From: Rahnella variigena
Lineage (GTDB): Bacteria > Pseudomonadota > Gammaproteobacteria > Enterobacterales > Enterobacteriaceae
DNA: 64,000 nucleotides
Direction: 5' to 3'
Assembly: GCF_003610915.1 (NCBI RefSeq)
Contig: NZ_NSDJ01000001.1
Coordinates: forward strand, 3,472,001-3,536,000
The notes below the pieces were generated by a model, which was given only the letters and a program-made list of their open reading frames with translations, was not told the DNA's origin and did no database searches. Of the stretch, positions 10,924 to 20,013 are shown in pieces. The first letter of the stretch is position 1; each line of letters begins with the position of its first letter. The translations under genes were made by a program, and so were the position numbers.

Positions 10924-11999
10924 CACATCACCCCGCTCTTTTTGCCGGTACTTAACCGGCGGCTGGTATTTTTTGATGGCTGAGATTTACGTTCAGCAGT
11001 TTTCTTCTGAAGCGGCGGACTGGCCGTCAGGAAGCGTGAATACTTCTGACGCCGCAGGTTTTTCTCCAGCGCCTGCCGCAATCTGCCGTCGAATACCAGC
11101 ACCGCCAGCAGCACCAGTCCGGCGATAAAATCGTTCCACCAGGCAGGAAGACGCAACAGCACCAGCACGCTGTCGATTTGTGTCAGGAAATACGCGCCGA
11201 GCACCGCGCCGAGTATAGATCCGGTGCCGCCGAGCAGGCTGATACCACCCAGTACGCAGGCGGCAATGGCTTTCATTTCCAGTCCGCTTCCGGTCTGGTT
11301 AGGCACAAAACCGATTTGCGAGGCGAAGACAATACCGGCGATGGCCGCCATCATGCCGTTGATGCCGAACGCCAGAATGCGTACGCGGTTCACAGCGACA
11401 CCCAGTTGCCGCGCACCTTGTAAGTTATCGCCCACCGCGTAAAAACTGCGGCCAAATACGGTACGGCTGAGCATCCAGAACATCGCCACCAGTAAAACCA
11501 TCACCAGCCAGCCCAGCGATGAAACGCTGAGAAACACCGGTTCGGATAACGATTTCAGTCCGGCAGGTAAGCCTTCAATCCATTTGCCGCCGGTCATCAG
11601 CAACATCAGCCCGCGGTATAAACCCAGCGTGCCTAAAGTGGCGACAATCGCCGGAATGCGCAGCCAGGCCACCAGCACGCCGTTGAATAATCCCGCCAGC
11701 AAACCGGTGCCGAGAGTTACCACACAGGCCAGCGGCAGGTTCATGCCGCCGTTGAGCAAAACCCCCAGCGTCACGGCGCAGAGGCCGGTAATGGAACCGA
11801 CCGACACGTCGATATTGCGGGTCAGCATCACCACCGTCGCGCCCATCGCCAGCAACATCAAAATTTGCGCGCTGCCGAAAATCATGCTCAGCGTCTGAAA
11901 GCTGAACGACTGCCTGTCCATTGCGCCGAGTAAGGCAAACAAGGCGATGATCGCCATCAGCGCGGTCAGTTCACGGTTGTTTTGTATCCGCTTCAGCAT
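10923..11999 (-). CDS. lsrC: AI-2 import ABC permease LsrC
   Basis: Second membrane subunit of the AI-2 importer. 358 aa with multiple hydrophobic segments and the [12 protein letters not shown] family motif near residue 62. The start overlaps the end of lsrA by 7 bases. After the last membrane segment it carries a Lys/Arg/Ser-rich cytoplasmic tail of about 45 residues, making it roughly 15 residues longer than E. coli LsrC (342). The 3' end is coupled to lsrD. Confidence 0.94.
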   Translation of the reverse strand: MLKRIQNNRELTALMAIIALFALLGAMDRQSFSFQTLSMIFGSAQILMLLAMGATVVMLTRNIDVSVGSITGLCAVTLGVLLNGGMNLPLACVVTLGTGLLAGLFNGVLVAWLRIPAIVATLGTLGLYRGLMLLMTGGKWIEGLPAGLKSLSEPVFLSVSSLGWLVMVLLVAMFWMLSRTVFGRSFYAVGDNLQGARQLGVAVNRVRILAFGINGMMAAIAGIVFASQIGFVPNQTGSGLEMKAIAACVLGGISLLGGTGSILGAVLGAYFLTQIDSVLVLLRLPAWWNDFIAGLVLLAVLVFDGRLRQALEKNLRRQKYSRFLTASPPLQKKTAERKSQPSKNTSRRLSTGKKSGVM

Positions 12000-13555
12000 G
12001 AGGATCCTCCGGTGGCGGGGGTTTTGGCGTGATTACCAAACGCGATGTGCATAATGTTGCTGACGTTGATGTCGCTGCCCTGCAACTCGCCACTCATTTC
12101 GCCCTGATGCATGACAAAGACCCGGTCGGCCAGCCCTTCAATTTCATCCAGATCAGAAGAAATCAGGATCACCGCCACGTTCTGTTCAACGACATTGCGC
12201 AGCAGCTGATAAATATCCGCCCGCGCAGAAACATCGACTCCGCGCGTTGGTTCATCGACGATCAGCACCGCAGGCTGGGCTTCCAGACATTTCGCAATCA
12301 GCAATTTCTGCTGATTGCCGCCGGAAAGTGTGCGGGCAGTTTGCGACCCGTCGCGATATTTGATACCCAGCGCACGGTGATAACGCTCCAGCACTGCCGC
12401 CTCACGTTTGATATTCAGCCACCAGCTCTGACGGTTGAAGGTGAGCGATGTGGTGTTCCAGCTCAATGGCGCATCCAGATAAAGGCCGGACGCCTGCCGG
12501 TCTTCCGGCAAATACACCAGCCCTTTTCTAAGACGTTGTAAGGTGCTAAACCCGCTGATGTCCTGTTGCAACAAAAGCACCTGACCGCTTTGTGCATCCC
12601 GCAGGCCATACAGGGTTTCGGCCAGTTCGGTGCGCCCAGCGCCGACAACGCCTGCCAGCCCGACGATTTCCCCGGCGCGGGCGCTGAATGAAATATTGAT
12701 AAACCCTTCACCGGTCAGATTTTGCACCTGCAAGACCGGCTGGTTTCCCGACGAATTACGCCGTGATCCCGGTAAATCCAGCCACAGCTTTTGTTCTGCG
12801 GGCAGCGCCGCGGCCTGCGTTTGCGGTGTGATAGCCGCAATCAGCGCATCGTTATCCAGCTCAGAAAGCGCGCCGCTGAGCGCAATTTTACCGTCGCGCA
12901 TCACGCTCACCCGGTCGGCAATGGCGCGTATTTCCGGCAATTTGTGCGAGATGAACACCACGCCGACGCCCTGCGCCGTCAGGTGTCTAACCTGCGTAAA
13001 CAGGCGGGCGGATTCCGCGGGAGTCAGCGAAGCCGTCGGTTCATCAAGGATCAGCAAACGCGCATCACGCATCAGCCCGCGCAGAATTTCCACCAGTTGC
13101 TGATCCGCCACTTCCAGCGTTCCGGCCAGGGAACCGAGCGGCAGATTGCAGCCCAGTTCAGTCAGCGACTGTTGCAGTTTTTTCTCGCTGGCCTGGTGTG
13201 CGGGAAGACGGAAAAGAATGTTTTCGCGCACGCTGAGGCTCGGAAACAGCATCGGTTCCTGCGGCACCAGATAGATACCTGCCTGATGTGCTTTGGCGGG
13301 TGTCAGCGCCACCAGCGGCGCGCCGCCAAGTCGCATTTCGCCCCGGTCGGCAATCTCGACACCGGCGATGATTTTCATCAGCGTCGATTTTCCCGCGCCA
13401 TTCCCGCCCAGCAGTGCATGTACCTCACCGCGTTGCAGGCTGAAATCGATATCTTTCAGCACCGCAACACCGGAAAAGCTTTTACTGACACCGCTGACCT
13501 GCAACAGCAGGTCCGGGGATGGTGCGTCTGCTGATGAGTTTTCGCTGGACTGCAT
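11993..13555 (-). CDS. lsrA: AI-2 import ATP-binding protein LsrA
   Basis: ATPase of the AI-2 importer with two ABC modules: Walker [10 protein letters not shown] near residues 49-57, Walker [12 protein letters not shown] near 165, and a second module with LSGGNQQK near 410 and [12 protein letters not shown]. 520 aa (E. coli 511), with a Ser/Asp-rich N-terminal addition. ATG 13555 has GAGG 7 bases upstream. First gene of lsrACDBFG, divergent from lsrR; in E. coli this operon is repressed by LsrR and released by phospho-AI-2, and activated by CRP. Confidence 0.95.
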   Translation of the reverse strand: MQSSENSSADAPSPDLLLQVSGVSKSFSGVAVLKDIDFSLQRGEVHALLGGNGAGKSTLMKIIAGVEIADRGEMRLGGAPLVALTPAKAHQAGIYLVPQEPMLFPSLSVRENILFRLPAHQASEKKLQQSLTELGCNLPLGSLAGTLEVADQQLVEILRGLMRDARLLILDEPTASLTPAESARLFTQVRHLTAQGVGVVFISHKLPEIRAIADRVSVMRDGKIALSGALSELDNDALIAAITPQTQAAALPAEQKLWLDLPGSRRNSSGNQPVLQVQNLTGEGFINISFSARAGEIVGLAGVVGAGRTELAETLYGLRDAQSGQVLLLQQDISGFSTLQRLRKGLVYLPEDRQASGLYLDAPLSWNTTSLTFNRQSWWLNIKREAAVLERYHRALGIKYRDGSQTARTLSGGNQQKLLIAKCLEAQPAVLIVDEPTRGVDVSARADIYQLLRNVVEQNVAVILISSDLDEIEGLADRVFVMHQGEMSGELQGSDINVSNIMHIAFGNHAKTPATGGSSC

Positions 13556-13584
13556 ACGCTGGCCTCAGGTGAGATACACCAATT

Positions 13585-13615
13585 GAACAAATGTATTTAT
13601 TGTTTAACAATGTTC
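13585..13615. promoter_or_regulatory. Putative LsrR operator at lsrA: GAACA-N21-TGTTC
   Basis: Inverted repeat GAACA (13585-13589) and TGTTC (13611-13615) separated by 21 bases, about 30 bases upstream of the lsrA start. An identically spaced pair lies at the lsrR start (13753-13783). Assignment to LsrR is inference from position and symmetry. Confidence 0.5.
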
Positions 13616-13716
13616 ATAAAGCTAGTCTGTGATGCCGCGGAAAACTTTTGCGCTGATCACAGTTTGTTCAACTCATATACTCTGCGTTATGATTCAGGCA
13701 TTAATCATTTGAAATT

Positions 13717-13732
13717 TGCCAAACACATCACA
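13717..13732. promoter_or_regulatory. Candidate CRP site in the lsrA-lsrR gap
   Basis: TGCCA-N6-TCACA: the right half is a perfect CRP half-site, the left matches 3 of 5. A second TCACA half occurs at 13657-13661. CRP control of lsr is established in E. coli; the site here is only a motif match. Confidence 0.35.
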
Positions 13733-13752
13733 GTTAACAACATTTCGTTAAC

Positions 13753-13783
13753 GAACAATTGATCTACATTTTGATAAGTGTTC
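13753..13783. promoter_or_regulatory. Putative LsrR operator at lsrR: GAACA-N21-TGTTC
   Basis: GAACA (13753-13757) and TGTTC (13779-13783) with the same 21-base spacer as the site at lsrA, ending 3 bases before the lsrR ATG. This would allow autorepression by covering the ribosome-binding or start region. Confidence 0.5.
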
Positions 13784-13786
13784 ACT

Positions 13787-14761
13787 ATGAATGACAAAAC
13801 AACGCTTTCCGATTTGACTAACCATCCGGAATTCAGCATGGGTGAAGAGGAACTGCTGGCGCGCACCGCGTGGTTCTATTACCACGACGGCCTGACCCAG
13901 AATGAGATTGGTGAACGGCTCGGGCTGACGCGGCTTAAAGTGTCGCGCCTGCTGGAAAAAGGCCGGCAATCCGGGGTGATCCGCGTACAAATCAACTCGC
14001 GTTTTGAGGGCTGTTTGTCGCTGGAAAACACGCTGCTTGAGCGCTTTGGTTTGCAGCAGGTTCGTGTGTTGCCCCAGCTTGCCGACGGTTCGCTGAGCGC
14101 ACGACTGGGCGTCGGCGCGGCGCATATGCTGATGACGATGTTAAAACCAGAGCAATTGCTGGCCGTGGGATTTGGCGAAACCGCCATGAGCACCTTGCAG
14201 CATCTGAGCGGGTTTATCGCCTCTCAGCAGATCCGTATGGTGACGCTTTCCGGCGGAGTCGGTCCGTATATGACCGGCATCGGGCAGCTTGATGCAGCCT
14301 GTGGCGTTAGCATTATTCCCGCGCCGTTGCGGGCATCATCAGCCAGCGTGGCGACTATTTTCCGTCAGGAACGTAACGTTCACGATGTGATGCTGGCGGC
14401 CTGCGCTGCGGATATCGCCGTCGTCGGCATCGGTTCGCTGAACCAGAAACAGGAGGCGACCATTTTGCGCTCCGGTTATATCAGCGAAGGCGAACAGCTT
14501 TTATTTGGCCGTAAAGGTGCAGTAGGCGACATTCTCGGGTTCTTTATGCAGCGCAATGGGGAGCTGGCGGAAAACATGGCGATCCACGACGAACTGATTG
14601 CCGTCGCACCGGACGAACTGGCCAGCATTCCGACCGTATTAGGCGTGGCGGGCGGAGTCGAGAAGGCCGAAGCAATTGTCGCCGCACTGAAAGGCAAACG
14701 AATTAACGCACTGGTGACTGAAGAGAGCACAGCAAGAGCCATGCTGGCGCTGCTCGGCTGA
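13787..14761 (+). CDS. lsrR: Transcriptional regulator LsrR
   Basis: SorC/DeoR-type repressor of the lsr genes, inactivated by phospho-AI-2. An N-terminal helix-turn-helix (about residues 25-60, [29 protein letters not shown]) precedes a sugar-phosphate-binding domain with [22 protein letters not shown] and [14 protein letters not shown] 13787 gives 324 aa (E. coli 317); a GTG 9 bases upstream is an alternative and no strong ribosome-binding site separates them. It heads lsrRK, divergent from lsrACDBFG. Confidence 0.95.
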   Translation: MNDKTTLSDLTNHPEFSMGEEELLARTAWFYYHDGLTQNEIGERLGLTRLKVSRLLEKGRQSGVIRVQINSRFEGCLSLENTLLERFGLQQVRVLPQLADGSLSARLGVGAAHMLMTMLKPEQLLAVGFGETAMSTLQHLSGFIASQQIRMVTLSGGVGPYMTGIGQLDAACGVSIIPAPLRASSASVATIFRQERNVHDVMLAACAADIAVVGIGSLNQKQEATILRSGYISEGEQLLFGRKGAVGDILGFFMQRNGELAENMAIHDELIAVAPDELASIPTVLGVAGGVEKAEAIVAALKGKRINALVTEESTARAMLALLG

Positions 14762-14831
14762 CCCGCAGGGAGTGAGGGGCGTGGCGGTCAGGTAACCGGT
14801 GCCCGATAAACTGGCACGAGAGAACATCACG

Positions 14832-16424
14832 ATGACCCCTACCCTGAGTTCTGACGACGATCGTAGCTATCTGATGGCGCTGGATGCCGGTACCGGCAGC
14901 ATCCGGGCGGTAATTTTCAATCTTGAAGGTGAGCAGATTGCCGCCGGACAAGCTGAGTGGATCCATCTGGCCGTGCCGGATGTTCCCGGGTCGATGGAGT
15001 TTGATCTGCAAAAAAACTGGCAGCTGGCCTGCCAGTGTATTCGCCAGGCACTGCATGAGGCGCATCTTCCTGCTTCCGCTATCCGTGCCGTTGCCGCCTG
15101 TTCTATGCGCGAGGGCATCGTGCTGTACGACAAATCCGGCGAGCCTGTCTGGGCGTGTGCCAACGTCGATGCCCGCGCCAGCCGTGAAGTCTCCGAATTA
15201 AAAGAAATCCATGATTTCGAATTTGAACGCGAAGTCTATGAATGCTCCGGCCAGACGCTGGCACTGAGCGCAATGCCGCGTCTGCTGTGGCTGGCGCATC
15301 ACCGGCCTGACATTTACCGGCAGGCAGCCACCATCACGATGATCAGCGACTGGCTGGCGTATATGCTCAGCGGCGAGCTGGCAGTAGACCCGTCCAACGC
15401 CGGCACCACCGGTATGCTGGATTTAGCTACCCGCAACTGGCGGCCTGAGCTGCTGGATATGGCGGGGCTTCGCGCCGATATGCTTTCGCCGGTGGCAGAA
15501 ACCGGTACCCGCCTCGGCTATGTGACGTCCCGCGCCGCGGATGCCTGCGGCCTGAAAGCCGGTACGCCGGTCGGCATGGGCGGTGGCGATGCGCAACTTG
15601 GCACACTCGGCCTCGGGCTGGTGCGTCCCGGTCAGACGGCGGTTCTCGGTGGTACATTCTGGCAGCAAATCGTCAATCTGCCGCAAGCGGTCACCGATCC
15701 GGAGATGAATATCCGCGTCAATCCGCACGTCATTCCCGGCATGGCGCAGGCTGAATCCATCAGTTTCTTCACCGGCCTGACCATGCGCTGGTTCCGCGAT
15801 GCTTTTTGTACGGAAGAAAAAACCATGGCGCATCGTCTTGGCGTGGATGCCTACAGTTTGCTGGAAGACATGGCGGCGCGGGTACCCGTCGGTGCCTGGG
15901 GCGTGACGCCAGTATTCTCGGATGCGATGCATTTCAAGAACTGGTATCACGCCGCCCCGTCGTTCATCAATCTTTCCATCGATCCTGAAAAGTGCAACAA
16001 ACCGGTGCTGTTCCGAGCATTGGAAGAGAACGCTGCCATCGTCTCAGCCTGCAATCTGGATATGATCGCCGCATTCTCCGGCGTACGCGCCAAATCGCTG
16101 GTGTTCTCCGGCGGCGGTTCGAAGGGCAAATTATGGTGTCAGATTTTAAGTGATGTGACCGGCGTGCCGGTGAATGTGCCGGTGGTGAAAGAAGCCACCG
16201 CGCTGGGTTGTGCGATTGCAGCGGGTGTCGCGGCAGGCGTGTATTCATCGCTCGCCGACACCGGTGAAGCGCTGGTGCGCTGGGAACGGGAATATCAGCC
16301 GGATGTGGCGAATCACGCAAAATATCTGGTGCAGAAAGCCAACTGGCAGGAAGTGTATGCGGATCAGCTTGGGCTGGTGGACAGGCAGCTGACGACGTCG
16401 ATGTGGAAAGCACCAGGATTGTGA
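14832..16424 (+). CDS. lsrK: Autoinducer-2 kinase LsrK
   Basis: Phosphorylates imported AI-2 (DPD) to phospho-DPD, trapping it in the cell and producing the LsrR inducer. FGGY carbohydrate kinase: N-terminal [43 protein letters not shown] near 235 and a C-terminal [14 protein letters not shown] 14832 gives exactly 530 aa, as in E. coli, although its ribosome-binding site is weak; an in-frame ATG at 14799 would add 11 unrelated residues. It follows lsrR by 70 bases; the inverted copy of the composite repeat begins directly after its stop. Confidence 0.95.
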   Translation: MTPTLSSDDDRSYLMALDAGTGSIRAVIFNLEGEQIAAGQAEWIHLAVPDVPGSMEFDLQKNWQLACQCIRQALHEAHLPASAIRAVAACSMREGIVLYDKSGEPVWACANVDARASREVSELKEIHDFEFEREVYECSGQTLALSAMPRLLWLAHHRPDIYRQAATITMISDWLAYMLSGELAVDPSNAGTTGMLDLATRNWRPELLDMAGLRADMLSPVAETGTRLGYVTSRAADACGLKAGTPVGMGGGDAQLGTLGLGLVRPGQTAVLGGTFWQQIVNLPQAVTDPEMNIRVNPHVIPGMAQAESISFFTGLTMRWFRDAFCTEEKTMAHRLGVDAYSLLEDMAARVPVGAWGVTPVFSDAMHFKNWYHAAPSFINLSIDPEKCNKPVLFRALEENAAIVSACNLDMIAAFSGVRAKSLVFSGGGSKGKLWCQILSDVTGVPVNVPVVKEATALGCAIAAGVAAGVYSSLADTGEALVRWEREYQPDVANHAKYLVQKANWQEVYADQLGLVDRQLTTSMWKAPGL

Positions 16425-16429
16425 GGGTT

Positions 16430-17005
16430 AGCCACCCAAACTGGCTGCCTGAGGTCAAGGTCGTGGGCTCGCCGCCCACACTAGCTTTAAGGTCAACACC
16501 TTGGGCTGCCACCCAAACTGGCCTTAAGAGGCGCCTATCGCCGCGCCTCTTAAGAATCTCCGGCTCTTTCACTACGCGCTATCGCTAGATACTATGTTTC
16601 AGTTACTACAGTGACAGGCTGGAAAGCTTGCCGCTACGCGGTCCCTTCTCCCGGTGTTCGAGCTCTACGTCTCGAACCCGCTCCGTTCAGCAAGTTTTCT
16701 GAATCGCCCGCACGATCTTAAAATCAACGGCAGATTGTCTTTTATCATTTAAAAGAGTTTATTGGCGTGCTCAAAATTCAGCTGAACGGAGCGGCTTCGA
16801 GACCATTGGCTCGAAGACCGAGAGAAGGCAGTGCGAAGCACCTGGATTTGCGCCACCTACTAATTCACCAGAACATGTCCGTTGTGCCTGCGATAGCGCG
16901 CAGTTAAGAGACGTGGGAGATCCAAGAGGGGCCCGTCATGACCCCTCTTGGTCGGTTTCGGCGCGAAAAGCCGCATGATAACCGGTGCTAAAAAACCGAA
17001 ACTAT
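16430..17005 (-). repeat. Composite hairpin-rich repeat element, copy 2 (inverted relative to copy 1)
   Basis: The 614-base gap between lsrK and kdgT holds no convincing gene. Read on the minus strand it has the same module order as 7035-7650 read on the plus strand: GTTTCGGTTT (16993-17002), GCCGAAACCGACCA (16949-16962), a 10-bp CCAAGAGGGG hairpin (16922-16951), a core hairpin (16795-16816), then on the other strand the core at 16592-16727, a 12-bp hairpin with loop CTATCGCC (16523-16554), TTGGG/CCCAA (16501-16516) and GTGGGC/GCCCAC (16463-16479). The two copies bracket lsrG to lsrK as an inverted pair. Confidence 0.8.
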
Positions 17006-17038
17006 CACAGTCCATAACTAAGAGGCCATAACGCCCAG

Positions 17039-18037
17039 TTATTTGACACTTGCCATCGGCGGATCCATCGCCACTTTGCCTTTCACTGCTTTGTTTTTCA
17101 CTCTTCTTGACCACATCGCTGTCAAGATCGGCACCAGTATTGAGGTGACGATAACCGAGGTGGCGACCAGCGCCGTGGCGGCCGGGGCGATAGGTTTGAA
17201 CTGCGGTACCATTTCGGCAATCAGTACCGGCGTCGCTACGGCAGCACCCGCGGAACTGGACGCGGCGATACCTGCGGTGCCATCACCGCCGCCGATAAAT
17301 TTGTCGGCGAGGATCAGCGGGATACCGGTAATCACAATGACTGACACACCCAGCAATATGCCTAACAGACCGGTTTGTGCAATGACGCTCAGGTTGATGG
17401 TGTTACCGAGGGCGAAAGCGAAGAACGGGATCAGCGTTTGTACCGCTTTGCTGAAGAATTCACGCAGTTCAGGATCCAGATTGCCTAAGCCAAAACCGAC
17501 CAGGAATGGCAGCACCGCGCCAACGAAAACATGAGGTTCAAAGGACGCAATCCCAGCTGTGCCCAGGATGACCATCGTCATCAGCGGGCCGGACTCCAGA
17601 GACATCAGGACGAAAGCCCCCGCCTCTTCTTTGGTGCCGTATTGCTGCATTACTGAGGCATACAGGCCGCCGTTGGTCATGTCCATTGCGGCGACCAGCG
17701 CCAGTACCGAAAGCCCGGCGAAGAAACCAAACTCCACGCCATTTTCCGGCATAAACCGTGATGCTATCGCCGCCACAACCCAGGCGACCGCGATTTTCGT
17801 GACCACCAGCGTGCCTGACTTACGCAACACGGTTCCGGTTGCGCTCAGTTTGATCGAGGCTCCCATGCAGAAGAACCACACCGCCAGAATCGGTACGGTG
17901 CCGGTCATCAGTCCGTTAGTGAAAGAGCCAAAATATTTGCCCGAATCAGGCGCGAAGGTATGGCACAACGCACCAAGAAAGAGAGGCACTAACATCATTC
18001 CGCCAGGAATTTTTTCTATCGCTCGTTTAATGTGCAT
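17039..18037 (-). CDS. kdgT: 2-keto-3-deoxygluconate permease KdgT
   Basis: Inner-membrane proton symporter for 2-keto-3-deoxygluconate, a product of pectin and uronate breakdown. 332 aa (E. coli 327), hydrophobic throughout with about ten membrane segments; it keeps the family N-terminus [26 protein letters not shown] and the conserved [22 protein letters not shown] and [15 protein letters not shown] stretches. AGGTG precedes ATG 18037. A strong KdgR box lies 90 bases upstream. No other pectin or uronate genes are visible, so it acts here as a single-gene unit. Confidence 0.96.
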   Translation of the reverse strand: MHIKRAIEKIPGGMMLVPLFLGALCHTFAPDSGKYFGSFTNGLMTGTVPILAVWFFCMGASIKLSATGTVLRKSGTLVVTKIAVAWVVAAIASRFMPENGVEFGFFAGLSVLALVAAMDMTNGGLYASVMQQYGTKEEAGAFVLMSLESGPLMTMVILGTAGIASFEPHVFVGAVLPFLVGFGLGNLDPELREFFSKAVQTLIPFFAFALGNTINLSVIAQTGLLGILLGVSVIVITGIPLILADKFIGGGDGTAGIAASSSAGAAVATPVLIAEMVPQFKPIAPAATALVATSVIVTSILVPILTAMWSRRVKNKAVKGKVAMDPPMASVK

Positions 18038-18126
18038 ATTTTTTCACCTGATTAGAAGTAACGGACCACTGAATGCCGCTACGTTATCCATTTATCAGGT
18101 GTATAAAAGTGACTCGCCTCATAAAT

Positions 18127-18140
18127 TGAAACGATGTTTC
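18127..18140. promoter_or_regulatory. KdgR operator upstream of kdgT
   Basis: TGAAACGATGTTTC, with flanking AT-rich bases, matches the KdgR consensus core (TGAAAC-N2-GTTTCA) with one terminal mismatch. It is about 90 bases upstream of the kdgT start, a position suited to repression. KdgR controls kdgT in enterobacteria; the match here is read directly. Confidence 0.75.
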
Positions 18141-18244
18141 TATTTTTTAGATCGGTAGTTTTATTAATTTATTCCGTCAATATTTAATTTCGGAGCGCAA
18201 TCACATTTTCAGATTTTTATTATTCAGAAGGTGTCTGTCAGAAA

Positions 18245-18277
18245 ACAAAAAACCCGCAGCAGTCGCCTGTGCGGGTT
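18245..18277 (-). terminator. Rho-independent terminator of fsaA
   Basis: On the minus strand AACCCGCA...TGCGGGTT followed by a T-run, starting about 20 bases after the fsaA stop. Confidence 0.8.
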
Positions 18278-18297
18278 CGGTATGGCGGGAATGAAAA

Positions 18298-18963
18298 TCA
18301 ACTGATTGACGTTGTTCCGAAAGCCTGGCGCCAGTCGGCATCAAATTTTTCGACGGCCGCCTGCACTGCCGGTGTATCGAGCAGTTGCTCAGCAACATCG
18401 ACCGGCAGAGTGATTGACTGACAACCGGCCAGCAGACAATCCATCGCCTGGCGGGGCGTTCTGAAACTGGCCGCCAGCACTTTTGCATGTGGCGCATGAA
18501 GATTCAGCAGGGTCTGCAACTCCTTCACTACCGCAATACCATCACCGCCCTGCGCGTCCAGACGGTTGACGTAAGGCGCGACATATTCAGCCCCTGCCAG
18601 GGCCGATAATAACCCCTGGCCCGCCCCGTAAACGGCGGTGCCGAGGGTCGGGATATTCATCCCTTTCAGTTTTTTAATCGCGGCCAGACCTTCACGGGTT
18701 ACGGGGACTTTTACCACTAAACCAGATACGCGCTGCGTCAGTAACAACGCTTCGGCCACCATCTGTTCAGCATCAGACGCCATCACCTGCGCGAATAATT
18801 TGCCATTACCGCCCAGCGCATCCCGCAACGCAGGCAACACTTCCCACAGCGATTTACCTTCTTTCGCCACAATGCTGGGATTTGTCGTCACCCCCTGCAA
18901 CGGCAATATGCGTGAAAGACGTTTGACCGCAGCCACATCAGCAGTATCGAGATACAACTCCAT
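18298..18963 (-). CDS. fsaA: Fructose-6-phosphate aldolase (FsaA/TalC family)
   Basis: Class I aldolase that cleaves fructose-6-phosphate and related ketoses such as 1-deoxyfructose-6-phosphate. 221 aa (E. coli FsaA 220). The N-terminus [19 protein letters not shown], the Schiff-base Lys 85 in [34 protein letters not shown] and the C-terminal FGTTSIS fit FsaA/FsaB and exclude the longer transaldolases A and B. ATG 18963 has AAGGAGAGG upstream. It is divergent from pflE, as fsaA lies beside ybiY-ybiW in E. coli, which favours the FsaA name although some residues resemble FsaB. Confidence 0.92.
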   Translation of the reverse strand: MELYLDTADVAAVKRLSRILPLQGVTTNPSIVAKEGKSLWEVLPALRDALGGNGKLFAQVMASDAEQMVAEALLLTQRVSGLVVKVPVTREGLAAIKKLKGMNIPTLGTAVYGAGQGLLSALAGAEYVAPYVNRLDAQGGDGIAVVKELQTLLNLHAPHAKVLAASFRTPRQAMDCLLAGCQSITLPVDVAEQLLDTPAVQAAVEKFDADWRQAFGTTSIS

Positions 18964-19031
18964 AACCCTCTCCTTAAACATGTGAGCAAATGCAAAGTTC
19001 AGTGAGTGTACGCCTGCAAGCAGAAGATTTG

Positions 19032-19045
19032 TTGATCATCATCAA
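19032..19045. promoter_or_regulatory. FNR box in the fsaA-pflE divergent promoter region
   Basis: TTGATCATCATCAA is a perfect TTGAT-N4-ATCAA FNR consensus. Its centre is about 70 bases before the pflE start; a TAAATT -10-like hexamer at 19069-19074 would place the site near -41.5, the class II activation position. This predicts anaerobic induction of pflEF. Confidence 0.75.
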
Positions 19046-19108
19046 AATCACTTTCGAATGAAAGCATGTAAATTACGTAAGAAGAAAAAAACACAAAGGA
19101 GTGTCGAG

Positions 19109-20008
19109 ATGATTTTCAATGTGCAGCGTTATTCCACACATGATGGCCCCGGGATCCGCACAGTCGTTTTCCTTAAAGGCTGTTCGCTGGGATGCACCTG
19201 GTGTCAGAATCCGGAAAGTCGCTCCGCCAGCCACGATATTTTGTTCGATACCCGCCTGTGCAGCACTGGCTGTGACTATTGCGCGCAGGTCTTCCCACAT
19301 GCAGTCAGTGTTGAGGATGGCAGGATCCGCGTCCGGCAGGAAAATTTTACTGCGGCAGATTTATGTCAAATAGAACAAACCTGCCCTTCCGGCGCGCTGA
19401 GCGTGTGCGGAAGTGAGGCAGATGTCGATGAACTGATGCAGCAAATTTTGCGTGATAAACCTTTTTATCAGCGTACGGGTGGCGGCATCACGCTTTCCGG
19501 TGGCGAACCTTTTATGCAGCCGCAGATGGCACAAACGTTACTGCAACGCTGCAAACACGAAGGTTTGCACACCGCGGTGGAAAGCTGTCTGCATGTGCCG
19601 TGGAAATACATTGAACCCTCACTCGGTGCGCTCGATCTGATGCTGGCCGATTTAAAACATGTCGGGGATGAACCCTTCAGACGCCTGACCGGCGGCTCGG
19701 TAAAACGCGTGATGGATAATTTTCGCCGTCTGGCCGCTGCCGGACAACGGCTTATCGTACGCGTTCCGCTAATTCCCGATTTCAATGCTGACCGTGCGTC
19801 CGTCCGGCAGATTGTGGATTTTGCCGCTGAAGAAACCGGCTGCGAAGCCATTCACTTTTTGCCGTATCACACACTTGGCATCAATAAATACGCCCTGCTC
19901 GGGCAACCATATCTGGCTCCGCGCCAGCCGTTAAATGACCCTGACCTGCTGACGTTTGCCGAAGAATACGCCGCACAAAAAGGGCTATGTTCACAGTTAA
20001 GAGGATAA
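19109..20008 (+). CDS. pflE: Glycyl radical enzyme activating protein PflE (YbiY)
   Basis: Radical SAM activase that places the glycyl radical on PflF. 299 aa. The C-x3-C-x2-C cluster motif is at residues 25, 29 and 32 (GCSLGCTWC), followed by an inserted second cysteine set (LCSTGCDYC plus TCP) typical of the longer activases, and [10 protein letters not shown]. It matches E. coli YbiY from [28 protein letters not shown] to the C-terminal LRG. ATG 19109 has AAAGGAG 8 bases upstream and the family N-terminus; the open frame extends 51 bases upstream without homology. pflF starts 5 bases after its stop. Confidence 0.93.
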   Translation: MIFNVQRYSTHDGPGIRTVVFLKGCSLGCTWCQNPESRSASHDILFDTRLCSTGCDYCAQVFPHAVSVEDGRIRVRQENFTAADLCQIEQTCPSGALSVCGSEADVDELMQQILRDKPFYQRTGGGITLSGGEPFMQPQMAQTLLQRCKHEGLHTAVESCLHVPWKYIEPSLGALDLMLADLKHVGDEPFRRLTGGSVKRVMDNFRRLAAAGQRLIVRVPLIPDFNADRASVRQIVDFAAEETGCEAIHFLPYHTLGINKYALLGQPYLAPRQPLNDPDLLTFAEEYAAQKGLCSQLRG

Positions 20009-20013
20009 GAATA

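Noticed and set aside
12791..13534. 247-codon plus-strand frame opposite lsrA
   Set aside because: Antisense shadow of lsrA without family features.
16860..17114. 84-codon minus-strand frame overlapping the end of kdgT
   Set aside because: It starts inside kdgT in another frame and runs into the repeat element; no homology recognised.
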